Source: Halomonas sp. S3-1-1
Lineage (GTDB): Bacteria; Pseudomonadota; Gammaproteobacteria; Pseudomonadales; Halomonadaceae
Assembly (NCBI RefSeq): GCF_023757625.1
Contig: NZ_JALGBZ010000004.1
Coordinates: forward strand, 310,001 to 374,000
Direction: 5' to 3'
DNA: 64,000 nucleotides
Made by a program: the position numbers and the translations under genes. This document shows, piece after piece, positions 50,090-60,316 of this stretch (within the stretch, counting starts at the first letter, position 1; every line of letters starts with the position of its first letter). The notes under the pieces were generated by a model that saw only the letters and a list, made by a program, of their open reading frames with translations, had not been told where the DNA came from and did no database searches.

Positions 50090-52012
50090 ATGCGAAGCGG
50101 TGTGGCCTTTGAAAAGAGCTTTTGGATAAAGCGCTTACGGGTAAAGAGCTTGCGCGCACTGGCGCTTACCGTCTGCGCGCTGGCGCTACCGGCGCTGGCG
50201 CAGAGCGAGCACGTACCCCAGGCGCTTCTGGACGAACCCGAAAGCGAGATGGTCGAAACCACTCACGCGCTCTCGCTCTACGATAGCCCTGAGCTTGACG
50301 ACGGCTTCGCCTACTTTCCCCACGTCAACCCTCAGGCGCCGAAAGGCGGCTCTATCGTTCACACCGCGGTGGGGTCGAGCTTCGATTCCACCAACCCGTT
50401 CATTATTCGCGGCACGCCCGCCACCGGCGTGAGCAGCTACGTTTACGACACGCTCATGGCGAGCAACCCGAACGAGCCCTTCAGCCTCTACGGACTTCTC
50501 GCCGAAGGCGTGCGCCTGGACCCGGACCGCGAGTGGATCGAGTTCGACCTGCGCCCGGAAGCGCGCTTTCAGGACAACGAGCCGGTCACCGCCTACGACG
50601 TGGTGTTTACGTTCAACCTGCTGCGCGAAGAGGGCAACCCGTTTTTTGCCAGCTACTACGCGGGTGTCTCGAACGTGATAGCCCAGAGCGAGCATCAGGT
50701 ACGCTTCGAGTTCAGCGACACCACCTCCCGCGAGCTTCCGCTGATCGTGGCGCAGCTGCCGATTTTGCCGCGCCACTACTGGGAGCCGCGGGATTTCACC
50801 TCGCCAACGCTCGCCGCTCACCCGGGCTCCGGGCCCTACCGCATCGGCGAGGTCGACCCGGGCCGGCGCATCGTCTTCGAGCGCGATGAGAACTACTGGG
50901 GCAAGGACCTGCCGGTCAATATCGGCCGCTACAATTTCGATCGCATCGTCTACGACTACTACCGCGACCGCGACATCGCTTGGGAGGCGTTCAAGGCGGG
51001 GCTGATCGATTTTCGCGAAGACGCTCGCGCCGCGACCTGGGCGATCGGCTACGACTTTCCCGCCTACCGCGAGGGGCTGATCAAGCGCATCACCGTGCCG
51101 GACGTCAACCCGGCGATGATGCAGGCGTTCGTCTTCAACCTGAAAAAAGAGAAATTTCAGGATCCGCGGGTGCGCGAGGCGCTCGCGCTCACCTTCGATT
51201 TCCCTTGGCTCAACACCAATATTTTCTACAACGCCTACCAGCGCACCGAGAGTTACTTCCAGGACTCCGAAATGGAAGCCACGGGCCTGCCCTCGGCAGA
51301 CGAGCTTGCACTTTTAGCACCACACCGCGACGAGCTTTTGGCCTCTCACGGCTCTGACCGCCTGTTTACCGAGCCGCTACCGATGGCCGAGCCTACTGCG
51401 CTTCGCGAACGCCTGCGCCGGGCGCTCACGCTGTTACGCGAAGCCGGCTACGAGGTGGTGGACGGCGAACTGATCCATCGTGAAACCGGCCGGCCGCTGC
51501 GACTGGAAGTGCTGATGTATGACGCGGCGCTCGAGCGTGTAGTGCAGCCGATGCTCAGGAACATGGCCAGACTCGGTATCGAGACCTCGATGCGTATCGT
51601 CGATATCAACCAGTACCTGAACCGGGTGCGCAGCTACGACTACGACATCGTCATCAGCCACTACCCGCAGTCGAACAACCCAGGCAACGAGCAGCGCGAC
51701 TACTGGACCAGCGCGGCCGCCGAAGCGCCGCAAAGCCGTAATCGCATGGCGCTGGCGCACCCGGCGGTGGACGACCTGATCGATCACATCATCTCGGCCT
51801 CCGACCGCGAGGAACTCGATACCGCGACCCGGGCGCTTGATCGCGTTCTGCGCTGGGGCTTTTATGCCATCCCGCACTACTACTCCGGCGAGACGCGCAT
51901 CGCCGTGTGGGACAAGTTCGGCTATCCGGAGCCGTTTCCCGCCTACGCCATGGACCTCGACGCCTGGTGGGTGGACCGCGAACGCGAAGCCCGGCTCGAG
52001 CGCCATCGCTAG
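50090..52012 (+). CDS. yejA: ABC transporter periplasmic substrate-binding protein (YejA-like)
   Basis: 640 residues, signal peptide ending near ALAQSEHV. SBP family 5 (peptide/nickel) fold: FAYFPHVNPQAPKGGSIVHT at the N-terminus, SGPYRIGEVDPGRRIVFERD, then FNLKKEKFQDPRVREALALT and VISHYPQSNNPGNEQRDYW. First gene of a four-gene import operon homologous to E. coli yejABEF, which takes up peptides such as microcin C. Confidence 0.9.
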   Translation: MRSGVAFEKSFWIKRLRVKSLRALALTVCALALPALAQSEHVPQALLDEPESEMVETTHALSLYDSPELDDGFAYFPHVNPQAPKGGSIVHTAVGSSFDSTNPFIIRGTPATGVSSYVYDTLMASNPNEPFSLYGLLAEGVRLDPDREWIEFDLRPEARFQDNEPVTAYDVVFTFNLLREEGNPFFASYYAGVSNVIAQSEHQVRFEFSDTTSRELPLIVAQLPILPRHYWEPRDFTSPTLAAHPGSGPYRIGEVDPGRRIVFERDENYWGKDLPVNIGRYNFDRIVYDYYRDRDIAWEAFKAGLIDFREDARAATWAIGYDFPAYREGLIKRITVPDVNPAMMQAFVFNLKKEKFQDPRVREALALTFDFPWLNTNIFYNAYQRTESYFQDSEMEATGLPSADELALLAPHRDELLASHGSDRLFTEPLPMAEPTALRERLRRALTLLREAGYEVVDGELIHRETGRPLRLEVLMYDAALERVVQPMLRNMARLGIETSMRIVDINQYLNRVRSYDYDIVISHYPQSNNPGNEQRDYWTSAAAEAPQSRNRMALAHPAVDDLIDHIISASDREELDTATRALDRVLRWGFYAIPHYYSGETRIAVWDKFGYPEPFPAYAMDLDAWWVDREREARLERHR

Positions 52013-52042
52013 GGCTTTTACGACTACCTCCAGGAGCGCACC

Positions 52043-53116
52043 GTGGCCCGCTACACTCTTCGCCGACTGCTGTTGATGATCCCCACGCTGCTGGGGATCA
52101 TGCTGCTCAACTTCATCATCGTACAGGCCGCTCCGGGCGGGCCGATCGACCAGATGCTGGCGCGCTTCGAAGGCGCGAACGCAATGGCCAGCACGCGCCT
52201 GGACATGGGCGGCGCCGATATCCAGGTCAACGACGACTCCCGCGGGGCGCGAGGGATCGACCCGCGCTTCATCGAACAGCTCGAGCAGCAGTTCGGCTTC
52301 GACAAGCCCGCCCACGAGCGCTTTCTCACCATGCTGTGGGACTACGCACGGCTGGACTTCGGCACCAGTTTCTTTCGCGACCGGCCGGTCATCGACCTGA
52401 TGGTCGAGCGCCTGCCGGTGTCGATTTCGCTCGGGCTCTGGTCGACGCTGCTGGTTTATTTGATCTCGATCCCGCTGGGCATTCGCAAGGCGCTGCACCA
52501 CGGCTCGCGCTTCGATGTGTGGAGCTCGGGGCTAGTGATCGTGGGCTATGCCATCCCCGCCTTTCTGTTCGCGATTCTGCTGATCGTGGTGTTCGCCGGC
52601 GGCAGCTACCTGGACTGGTTTCCGCTACGCGGACTCACCTCCCCCAATTTCGACGAGCTCACAACACTTGGCAAAATCAAGGACTACTTCTGGCATATCG
52701 CGCTGCCGGTGGCGGCCACCGCTATTGGCAGCTTCGCCACGCTTACCATGCTGACCAAGAACAGTTTTCTCGACGAGATTCACAAGCAGTACGTGCTCAC
52801 CGCCCGCGCCAAAGGGGCAAGCGAACACCGCATTCTCTACAGCCACGTGTTTCGTAACGCCATGCTGATCATCATTGCGGGGCTTCCTGCAGCGCTGATC
52901 GGCATTTTCTTCACTGGGGCCCTCTTGATCGAGGTCATCTTCTCGCTCGACGGGCTGGGCCTGCTCGGCTTCGAGGCGGTGATGCAGCGCGACTACCCGG
53001 TGATTTTCGGCACGCTATTTCTCTATACCGTCATCGGTCTGATTCTAAAGCTGGTGTCGGATTTGACCTACGTCTGGGTCGATCCGCGTATCGACTTCGC
53101 GACCCGGGAGTCCTGA
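52043..53116 (+). CDS. yejB: ABC transporter permease (YejB-like)
   Basis: 357 residues, GTG start with AGGAG 6 nt upstream. Six or more membrane helices, with the EAA-type coupling motif around [20 protein letters not shown]. It pairs with the YejE-like permease encoded 2 nt after its stop. Confidence 0.9.
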   Translation: MARYTLRRLLLMIPTLLGIMLLNFIIVQAAPGGPIDQMLARFEGANAMASTRLDMGGADIQVNDDSRGARGIDPRFIEQLEQQFGFDKPAHERFLTMLWDYARLDFGTSFFRDRPVIDLMVERLPVSISLGLWSTLLVYLISIPLGIRKALHHGSRFDVWSSGLVIVGYAIPAFLFAILLIVVFAGGSYLDWFPLRGLTSPNFDELTTLGKIKDYFWHIALPVAATAIGSFATLTMLTKNSFLDEIHKQYVLTARAKGASEHRILYSHVFRNAMLIIIAGLPAALIGIFFTGALLIEVIFSLDGLGLLGFEAVMQRDYPVIFGTLFLYTVIGLILKLVSDLTYVWVDPRIDFATRES

Positions 53117-53118
53117 CC

Positions 53119-54189
53119 ATGGCCGCTGCCCACCGCCTATCTCCCATTACCCGGCGCCGCCTGGCGGCGTTTCGCGCCAACCGCCGTGCGCGGGTCTCGC
53201 TCTGGATCTTCGGCCTACTGTTCATTGTAAGCTTAGCCGCCGAACTGATCGCCAACGACAAGCCGCTGGTCCTGCACTTCGATGGCCAGTGGTACGCCCC
53301 GCTTTTGGTCGACTACCCGGAAACCGAGTTCGGCGGCTTTTTGCCGACCCGCACCGACTACCTCGACCCCTTCATTCGCGAGCAGATCGACGAGAACGGC
53401 TGGGCGCTGTGGCCGCTGATTCCGTTCTCCTACCAGACCCTCGACATGCAGATGAGCCGGCCCTCGCCGGCACCGCCGGATTCGCGCCATTGGCTGGGCA
53501 CCGACGACCAAGGCCGCGACGTGCTGTCCCGGGTCATCTACGGCTTTCGTTTATCGGTGGCATTCGCCCTGGTGCTCACCGCCGGGTCGATCGTGATGGG
53601 TGTGCTCGCCGGCGGCGTGCAGGGCTATTTCGGCGGCAAGGTGGACCTGATCGGCCAGCGAGTTACCGAGATCTGGTCGGGGCTTCCGGTGCTGTTTCTG
53701 CTGATCATTCTGGCAAGCTTCGTGCAGCCCGGCTTCTGGTGGCTGCTGGGCATCATGCTGCTCTTTTCCTGGCTGGGGCTTGTCGATATCGTGCGCGCCG
53801 AGTTTCTGCGCGCGCGCAACCTGGAGTACGTGCGCGCGGCCAAAGCCATGGGGTTACCCTCACGGCTCATCATGTGGCGCCACGTGCTGCCAAACGCCAT
53901 GGTCGCCACGCTCACTTTCATCCCGTTTCTGTTCACCGGCGCCATCGGCACACTGACCGCGCTGGATTTTCTCGGCTTTGGCCTGCCGCCGGGCGCGCCA
54001 TCGCTTGGCGAGCTCGCAGCCCAAGGCAAAAACAACCTCCACGCGCCCTGGCTTGGCATCACCGCCTTCATGACGCTTGCCATCATGCTTTCGCTTCTGG
54101 TCTTCATCGGCGAGGGCTTAAGAGACGCCTTCGATCCGCGCCACGTCAGCCACGGTGCCACGCCCGCCCCGGGAGCCTCGCATGCCTGA
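53119..54189 (+). CDS. yejE: ABC transporter permease (YejE-like)
   Basis: 356 residues. An N-terminal helix, a long extracytoplasmic segment (about 45-130) with HWLGTDDQGRDVLSRVIYGF, then five more helices; EAA-type motif near EYVRAAKAMGLPSRLIMWRH. It overlaps the ATPase gene by 8 nt. Confidence 0.9.
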   Translation: MAAAHRLSPITRRRLAAFRANRRARVSLWIFGLLFIVSLAAELIANDKPLVLHFDGQWYAPLLVDYPETEFGGFLPTRTDYLDPFIREQIDENGWALWPLIPFSYQTLDMQMSRPSPAPPDSRHWLGTDDQGRDVLSRVIYGFRLSVAFALVLTAGSIVMGVLAGGVQGYFGGKVDLIGQRVTEIWSGLPVLFLLIILASFVQPGFWWLLGIMLLFSWLGLVDIVRAEFLRARNLEYVRAAKAMGLPSRLIMWRHVLPNAMVATLTFIPFLFTGAIGTLTALDFLGFGLPPGAPSLGELAAQGKNNLHAPWLGITAFMTLAIMLSLLVFIGEGLRDAFDPRHVSHGATPAPGASHA

Positions 54190-55774
54190 ACCGCTTTTTC
54201 GCCTCGACAACTTCAGCGTTGCCTTCGATGGCCAGCCGGTGGTGGAAGGGCTTTCGCTCGAGGTTCAGCGCGGCGAGACGCTGGCGATCGTAGGGGAATC
54301 CGGCTCGGGCAAATCGGTGTCGGCGCTGGGAGCGATCGACTTGCTCCCCGCCAACGCCCGGGTGAGCGGCGAACGCTGGCTGGAGGGCACCGACCTGAAC
54401 CGCCAAAGCAAAGCGCAGTGGAACGCGCTCAGAGGCAGCCGCGTAGGTTTCGTGTTTCAGGAGCCAATGACCTCTCTGAATCCGCTGCACCGCATCGGCA
54501 AGCAGTTGGGCGAGACACTGCGCCTGCACCAGGGATTGAGAGGCCAAGCCGCCCAGCGGCGCGCGAAGGAACTTCTGGAGCAGGTCAAATTGCCCCGCGC
54601 CGACGAGCTTTTGAATGCTTGGCCGCACCAGCTCTCCGGCGGGCAGCGCCAGCGGGTTATGATCGCCATGGCGATCGCCAACAACCCGGCCCTTTTGATC
54701 GCCGACGAACCCACCACCGCGCTGGATGTGACGGTACAGCAGGAAATTCTGGCGCTATTGAAAGCGCTTCGCGACGCGCACGGCATGGGCATGCTGTTCA
54801 TCACCCACGACTTGAACCTGGTGCGCCGCTTCGCCGAGCGAGTGTGCGTGATGAAGGCGGGCCGCGTCGAGGAGACCGGCCGCGTGGGGGAGGTTTTCCG
54901 CCACCCGCAAAGCGCCTACACCCAAGCACTGATCGATGCCGAACCCGCCGGGCGACCGGTGCCGGTCAGCGCCACCAAGCCGCTTTTGCGGGCCCGCGGG
55001 CTCAGCGTGCGCTTCGAGCGCCCTGCCGCCGGGCTCTTCAAACGAAAGCGCCCCGCCTTCGAGGCGGTCAAAACGGTGGATCTCGACATCGCCCCGGGGG
55101 AAACCCTGGGCGTGGTGGGCGAATCTGGCTCCGGCAAGACTACGCTGGCCTCGGCGATCATGCGCCTGGTGCCCTCCCAGGGCGAGATCACCCTGGGCGA
55201 GACGCCGCTTGGCACGCTGGATGGCAGCGCCCTGCGTCGCGAGCGTCGCCGCCTGCAAATGGTGTTTCAGGACCCTTACGGGGCGCTATCACCGCGAATG
55301 CCGGTATTCGATATCGTCAGCGAAGGCCTGCGCTTTCACTACCCGGAGCTCCCCAAGGAAGAGATCGCGCGCCGCGTGGCGCATACACTCAAGGAGGTGG
55401 GCTTGCCCGAAAGCTGCGCCGCCCGCTACCCCCACGAGTTCTCCGGCGGCCAGCGCCAGCGCATCGCGGTGGCTCGTGCCATCATTCTGGAGCCCGAGCT
55501 TCTGGTGCTGGACGAGCCGACCTCGGCGCTGGACCGCACGGTGCAAAAGCAGCTTATCGCGCTACTGCGTGAACTGCAGGCCCGGCGCCAGCTCAGTTAC
55601 CTGTTCATCAGCCACGATTTGGCCGTGGTGCGCGCCATGGCGCACCGCGTCATGGTGCTGAAGGATGGCGAAGTCGTCGAACAGGGCCCCACGCACGAAG
55701 TGCTGGCAAGCCCCCAGCACGCCTACACCCGCGCGCTGCTCGACGCCGCTCAGCTCGAACCGCAGGAGATTTAG
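54182..55774 (+). CDS. yejF: ABC transporter ATPase with two nucleotide-binding domains (YejF-like)
   Basis: 530 residues from the ATG at 54182. Domain 1: Walker A GESGSGKS (38-45), signature LSGGQRQR, Walker B ALLIADEPTTALD. Domain 2: Walker A GESGSGKT, signature FSGGQRQR, Walker B LLVLDEPTSALD. Fused tandem ATPase as in YejF; it energises the peptide importer. Confidence 0.93.
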   Translation: MPEPLFRLDNFSVAFDGQPVVEGLSLEVQRGETLAIVGESGSGKSVSALGAIDLLPANARVSGERWLEGTDLNRQSKAQWNALRGSRVGFVFQEPMTSLNPLHRIGKQLGETLRLHQGLRGQAAQRRAKELLEQVKLPRADELLNAWPHQLSGGQRQRVMIAMAIANNPALLIADEPTTALDVTVQQEILALLKALRDAHGMGMLFITHDLNLVRRFAERVCVMKAGRVEETGRVGEVFRHPQSAYTQALIDAEPAGRPVPVSATKPLLRARGLSVRFERPAAGLFKRKRPAFEAVKTVDLDIAPGETLGVVGESGSGKTTLASAIMRLVPSQGEITLGETPLGTLDGSALRRERRRLQMVFQDPYGALSPRMPVFDIVSEGLRFHYPELPKEEIARRVAHTLKEVGLPESCAARYPHEFSGGQRQRIAVARAIILEPELLVLDEPTSALDRTVQKQLIALLRELQARRQLSYLFISHDLAVVRAMAHRVMVLKDGEVVEQGPTHEVLASPQHAYTRALLDAAQLEPQEI

Positions 55775-55920
55775 CGGGCGCTGGATTGGCGGCTTTTCTT
55801 TGAGCCGCTTGTCCACCCAACGCTTTTAACTACCGGTTTTCCAGATCGTCATAGCTTGTCACACGATTACTACTCCAAAGCTCGTTATCTTCTGTAAAAC
55901 CAAACAGAAAGATAACGGTA

Positions 55921-55945
55921 TAAAAAACGCTCCCTAAGGAGCGTT
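55921..55945 (-). terminator. Terminator of the rsuA transcript
   Basis: Perfect stem AACGCTCC/GGAGCGTT with a 4-nt loop; on the minus strand it runs into TTTTTTA. It lies 28 bp past the rsuA stop. The interval 55775-55920 between the convergent yejF and rsuA genes holds no gene. Confidence 0.8.
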
Positions 55946-55972
55946 TGGGCTGACACCGACATAAACCCGACA

Positions 55973-56677
55973 TCAAAAGCGGTCGATTTCCTCCGCCGTC
56001 AGCTCACGCCATTCACCCGGGGCGAGCTCGTCGGGCAAGGCGATCGGCCCAATCGACTGACGATGAAGCGCTTCCACCCGGTTGCCGAGTGCAGCGAACA
56101 TCCGTTTGACCTGGTGATAGCGCCCCTCGGTGATCGAAAGCGATGCCTGCGTCGGGCTCAAAAATTCGAGTGTCGCCGGCGCGGTGGGCGTTTCGTCATC
56201 ATCGAGCAGCACGCCTTCGGCGATTTGCGCAACGGCGCGCTCTGCCGCGGCCCCTTCGACGGGCTCGGCAAGCTCAGCGATATAAACCTTGGCACAGCGG
56301 TGCTTCGGCGAGGTGATGCGGTGGGCCCACTGCCCGTCGTCGGTCAACAGCAAAAGCCCGGTCGTATCCACGTCAAGCCGCCCGACCGGCTGCAGCCGGT
56401 CGGCCTTGGGAAGCTCGATCAAGTCAACGGCGCGCGGGTAGAGCCCGCGCCGCGCGGTGCATTCGACCCCCTCGGGCTTGTGGAGCATCACGTAGCGAAG
56501 CCCGACCAGCGCCAAGCGTTCGCCGTTCAATTCGATGACATCCTGGGCGGTATCGACATGGATCGATGCCTGCTTGACCGGCTCGCCATTGAGCGTCACT
56601 TCGCCGTTTTTGAGCGCGCGCTTGGCCAGGCTTCGTGTAAGTTCGGTGGTTTCACTGAGAAAACGATCCAGACGCAT
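55973..56677 (-). CDS. rsuA: 16S rRNA pseudouridine(516) synthase RsuA
   Basis: 234 residues from the ATG at 56677. N-terminal S4 RNA-binding domain (MRLDRFLSETTELTRSLAKR), then the catalytic loop GRLDVDTTGLLLLTDDG with nucleophile Asp102. The length and motif match RsuA. It overlaps the upstream amidase gene by 1 nt. Confidence 0.9.
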   Translation of the reverse strand: MRLDRFLSETTELTRSLAKRALKNGEVTLNGEPVKQASIHVDTAQDVIELNGERLALVGLRYVMLHKPEGVECTARRGLYPRAVDLIELPKADRLQPVGRLDVDTTGLLLLTDDGQWAHRITSPKHRCAKVYIAELAEPVEGAAAERAVAQIAEGVLLDDDETPTAPATLEFLSPTQASLSITEGRYHQVKRMFAALGNRVEALHRQSIGPIALPDELAPGEWRELTAEEIDRF

Positions 56678-57492
56678 TACTGACCGACTCCCGGCAGCAG
56701 CTCGAAGCGGTCCGCGTCCTGCCAAGCGGGAAACTTCTCGCGAAATTCATCGAGGGCGGTTTTATCGAGCACTCCGGTGTCGATGAACGCGCTATTGGCG
56801 GGCCGGTCGATAAGCGGCTCGCCCTTGAAGTCGACCAGCATCGAATCGCCGCTGTAGGCGAGCCCCTTGGCATCTTCACCGACGCGGTTGACGCCGATTA
56901 CGTAGCTCAGGTTCTCCACCGCGCGGGCCTGAAGCAGCGTGCGCCAAGGGTTGCGTCGCGGGGCCGGCCAGTTGGCCACGCACAAAAGCGCGTCGTACTC
57001 GAAGTGCTCGCCCTCGCCCGGCTGCTGGCGCGACCAGACCGGGAAGCGCAGGTCATAACAAACGCTGAGCAGAATTTTAAATCCCTTGAGCTCGACGAGC
57101 TTACGCTCGCGGCCCATTCCGTAGCGTTCGTGCTCACCAGCCATGCGAAACAGGTGGCGCTTGTCGTAATAGTCGACCTTGCCGTCCGGGGTGGCCCAAA
57201 TCATACGGTTGTAATACTCACCGTCATCGACGATCGCCACGCTCCCGGTAATCACGCAGTCGCGCGCCTTCGCCTGCTCCAAAAGCCAGGTCACGCTCTC
57301 GCTCTGCGCCATGGGCTGGGCCATGTCGCGGGAGTTCATGGTGAAGCCGGTGGCAAACATTTCCGGCAGTACGATCAGGTCGGTATCGCGACCGTCGAGT
57401 TCGCCCAGCAGCTCTTGAAGGTGGGCGTGATTGGCTTTTGGGTCTTCCCAGCGCAGATCGCACTGAACCAGGCTCGTTTTCAACTCGGCCAT
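56677..57492 (-). CDS. Nitrilase-family amidase (YafV/omega-amidase-like)
   Basis: 271 residues from the ATG at 57492 (AAGGAG before it). Catalytic triad Glu44 (LPEMFATGF), Lys111 (YDKRHLF), Cys145 (SVCYDLRFPVW), the Nit branch seen in omega-amidases such as YafV, which hydrolyse 2-oxoglutaramate-like amides in metabolite repair. Substrate is by family analogy. Forms a two-gene leftward unit with rsuA. Confidence 0.85.
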   Translation of the reverse strand: MAELKTSLVQCDLRWEDPKANHAHLQELLGELDGRDTDLIVLPEMFATGFTMNSRDMAQPMAQSESVTWLLEQAKARDCVITGSVAIVDDGEYYNRMIWATPDGKVDYYDKRHLFRMAGEHERYGMGRERKLVELKGFKILLSVCYDLRFPVWSRQQPGEGEHFEYDALLCVANWPAPRRNPWRTLLQARAVENLSYVIGVNRVGEDAKGLAYSGDSMLVDFKGEPLIDRPANSAFIDTGVLDKTALDEFREKFPAWQDADRFELLPGVGQ

Positions 57493-57568
57493 GGGATATC
57501 TCCTTGTCACTCTGCCGATGTATTCAATATTGTGTGATAGATTAGCATTTTTTGATAATGAGGCCGTC

Positions 57569-58471
57569 ATGCTCTCTGCACCCGCGCGCGATCCGGAAGC
57601 CGTTAAAGGCGTCACTTTTGGGCTAACCGCCTACGTGCTGTGGGGCTGCTTTCCGCTCTATTTCGCGCTGTTTGAAGGCGTACCCGCCTTTGAGGTGTTG
57701 ATTCACCGCATCGTCTGGTCCTGCGTGTTTTTGATCGGGGTGATTACACTGCTCAAGCGCTGGTCGCCGGTCATGAGCGCATTGAGAGCGCCCAAGCGGC
57801 TGGGGCGGGTGTTGATTTGCGCAGTGTTGATCGGCGCCAACTGGGGCCTCTATATCTACGCGGTGGAAAGCCACCAAGTGCTGCAGGCAAGCCTTGGCTA
57901 TTTCTTGACGCCGCTGGTCAACGTTGCGCTCGGAGTGATCGTGCTGCGTGAAACGATGGCCAGAACGCAGCTCGCCGCCCTCGGGCTTGCGAGCATCGCC
58001 ATCGTCATCCAGCTTTTGACGTTGGGCGAGCTCCCTTGGATCAGCCTGATGCTGGCGCTGAGCTTTGGAAGCTACGGGCTCTTTCGCAAGCAAGTACCCT
58101 TGGACGGCCTTTCGGGGCTGTTCGTCGAAACGCTACTGCTTTTGCCGCTGGCACTGCTCGCACTGACCTGGCTCAGCGCCCAAGGCGCTTCGCACTTTCT
58201 GGTGGATGCGCCGACGAGTGCGCTGTTGATCAGCTGTGGTGTCGCCACGGCGCTTCCGCTTTTGGCCTTTGCCGGCGCTGCCCGGCGGCTGCGCCTGTCG
58301 ACCATCGGCTTTTTGATGTACATCAACCCTAGCATGCAGTTTCTGATAGCGTTGACGGTGTTCGACGAGCCGCTCGGCACCATCCAGCTCATTACGTTCA
58401 TCATGATCTGGCTAGGGCTTGCGCTCTACTCCTGGTCTTCCTGGCAGTCACGTCCGCGCGCTGGCGCTTAA
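57569..58471 (+). CDS. rarD: EamA-family transporter RarD
   Basis: 300 residues from the ATG at 57569. Ten hydrophobic segments in two EamA halves; RarD hallmarks [20 protein letters not shown] (start), [10 protein letters not shown] and NWGLYIYAV. RarD proteins are named for chloramphenicol-resistance-linked permeases; the true substrate is unknown. Its stop overlaps the convergent chemoreceptor stop by 4 bp. Confidence 0.9.
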   Translation: MLSAPARDPEAVKGVTFGLTAYVLWGCFPLYFALFEGVPAFEVLIHRIVWSCVFLIGVITLLKRWSPVMSALRAPKRLGRVLICAVLIGANWGLYIYAVESHQVLQASLGYFLTPLVNVALGVIVLRETMARTQLAALGLASIAIVIQLLTLGELPWISLMLALSFGSYGLFRKQVPLDGLSGLFVETLLLLPLALLALTWLSAQGASHFLVDAPTSALLISCGVATALPLLAFAGAARRLRLSTIGFLMYINPSMQFLIALTVFDEPLGTIQLITFIMIWLGLALYSWSSWQSRPRAGA

Positions 58472-60096
58472 CTTAATGAGGCAACCGCCATGGGCCTGGG
58501 CTCTTTGCGGTGCTCGTGTTCGGTGTGCTCGGGTGGATAGCCCACGCGAAAACCGCCCCAGTGCTTGCCGTTGACGAAGATCGGCACCGACAGGTCATGC
58601 ATGATCTCGCCAGTATCGCGCCGGTACGTTTGCAGCAGTAGCGGCTGGGTATGAGCGCCGCAGCGCTTGCCCGTCGGGTCGTCGAAAATTCGCTTGCTGC
58701 GGCAATACTTCAGATCGTGGGCCGGGTCGCCGGTGGGTGTACGACTCACCGCCGCGTTGTGAGTGGGTACGTAACCCTGCCGGTCGCAGGCGATGGCGTA
58801 GTTCACCCCCAGCGCCTTCAGCAGCGGCTCTTGAAGCGCGGGCAGGTGGGCATCGGTGAAGGTATCGAAGCCGGTTCGGTAAAGCGTTGGGTTGGTATCA
58901 GGTACCGGTTGGTACTTCTGGGCAAACAGCGCCTCTCGGGTGAGTTCACCGCGGGCGATCGCTTTTTCAAACAAAGCCTGGATGCAATTGGCACTGTCGC
59001 GCGCGGCGGCGAAAACCGCCTGATGGCGACCGTGCAGGCGCTGCTGGGCAAGCTCGCCATCCACACCTTCGGCGGCGGCCATCAGCTCACGCGCCTGAAC
59101 CGCCAGGTCGTGCATATCGCGATTTCCCTCGTCGACATCGCGCTCGAGCTGGGAGAGCGTTCGGGTCACCGTCTCGCTATGGGCCTTCGTGCTCTCCATC
59201 GACTGGGCCACCCCGCCGATCTCCTCCCCGACGTCATCGAATTCGCGAGTCGTTTCATCAAGCCCTATTCCTACTGCTTGCATGCCTTTGGAGCGTTCGC
59301 GAACCCGCGCCATGAGATCGTTCATGGTCGAGATCACCCGCTGACCGCTCTGGTGCATGTCGCGCACCAGCTCGTCTACTCGTTGGGTTGCTTCAGAGCT
59401 CTTCTGCGCCAGGCTTCGCACTTCGCCGGCCACGACGGCAAAACCGCGGCCATGTTCACCGGCGCGGGCCGCCTCGATCGACGCGTTGAGCGACAGAAGA
59501 TGCGTTTGCTCGGAAATTGCTTCGATCATTAATGTCACACTACGCACTCGCTCGATCCGGTCGTTAAGCGCGGCCAGCTCGTCCAGCGCCTCGACGGACT
59601 GCTTCGCCACGTCGTTCATGTCTTCGACGATCGCCGACAGACTCGACTGATGGTGATGGCTTGCATGGCGCGCCTTTTCGGCGAGCTCGGCGACCCGCGT
59701 CGCACTGGCGCTGACCTGTAAAATCGTTGCGTTGATCGACGCCATGCTGGACGCCGCTTCGCTGGCCATGCGCTCCTGGTTAAGCAGCCGCTTATCCATC
59801 AGATCGGCGGTGTGCGAAACCTGCGCCGAGGCAATCGCCGTACTGCTGGCTCGTCCCATTAGCCGGTAGGCCATCGCCTTGAGCGAGATATAGTCGGCAA
59901 GCGCCTTCAAATGTCGTAAACGCGTCGGCACAGGGTGTCGTGCACCCAATACCCGCTTAAACGCATTCGAAACCAAGAGTGCGCCCGCCAATCCGCCAAC
60001 GACCGGCGCCGCGTAGACATAAGCAGCGTCTAGTGTCACCAGCCAAAACGCGAGTACCGTTAACGCAACGGGGATCAGCCACTCAATCAGCCGCAT
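58468..60096 (-). CDS. Methyl-accepting chemotaxis protein with C-terminal cytoplasmic sensor
   Basis: 542 residues. Two N-terminal membrane helices separated by only a few residues, so almost no periplasmic domain. Signalling hairpin with [20 protein letters not shown] and [20 protein letters not shown] in the middle (about 195-260). A C-terminal region (about 390-520) with [19 protein letters not shown] and [17 protein letters not shown] is a ligand-sensing module also seen in other receptors. It should sense a cytoplasmic or membrane signal and control CheA. Confidence 0.85.
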   Translation of the reverse strand: MRLIEWLIPVALTVLAFWLVTLDAAYVYAAPVVGGLAGALLVSNAFKRVLGARHPVPTRLRHLKALADYISLKAMAYRLMGRASSTAIASAQVSHTADLMDKRLLNQERMASEAASSMASINATILQVSASATRVAELAEKARHASHHHQSSLSAIVEDMNDVAKQSVEALDELAALNDRIERVRSVTLMIEAISEQTHLLSLNASIEAARAGEHGRGFAVVAGEVRSLAQKSSEATQRVDELVRDMHQSGQRVISTMNDLMARVRERSKGMQAVGIGLDETTREFDDVGEEIGGVAQSMESTKAHSETVTRTLSQLERDVDEGNRDMHDLAVQARELMAAAEGVDGELAQQRLHGRHQAVFAAARDSANCIQALFEKAIARGELTREALFAQKYQPVPDTNPTLYRTGFDTFTDAHLPALQEPLLKALGVNYAIACDRQGYVPTHNAAVSRTPTGDPAHDLKYCRSKRIFDDPTGKRCGAHTQPLLLQTYRRDTGEIMHDLSVPIFVNGKHWGGFRVGYPPEHTEHEHRKEPRPMAVASLS

Positions 60097-60282
60097 GGAT
60101 CATGCTCCTTAGGCTCAAACGTCTTCATGAAATTGCGGCAACTTTTTCCAGCTCATTAATGCTCAAATTTACCCGCTTTAGAGCCTGAGAGAAGTAACAC
60201 TTTGGGAGTAAATATCCTTCGTTTTATTAGCTAACAGAGTTTTCGCTAACGGGTTAGTAAAAACATTTGCACAGCGAAAAAA

Positions 60283-60297
60283 TTACGCTTAACGTAA
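60283..60297. promoter_or_regulatory. Palindromic operator upstream of the IclR-type gene
   Basis: TTACGCTTAACGTAA is a near-perfect dyad (TTACG/CGTAA) 19 bp before the regulator's start codon; a related ACGTAA lies at 60309-60315. The site is placed where an IclR-family autorepressor usually binds. Confidence 0.5.
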
Positions 60298-60316
60298 TCG
60301 AATACGGAGAACGTAA

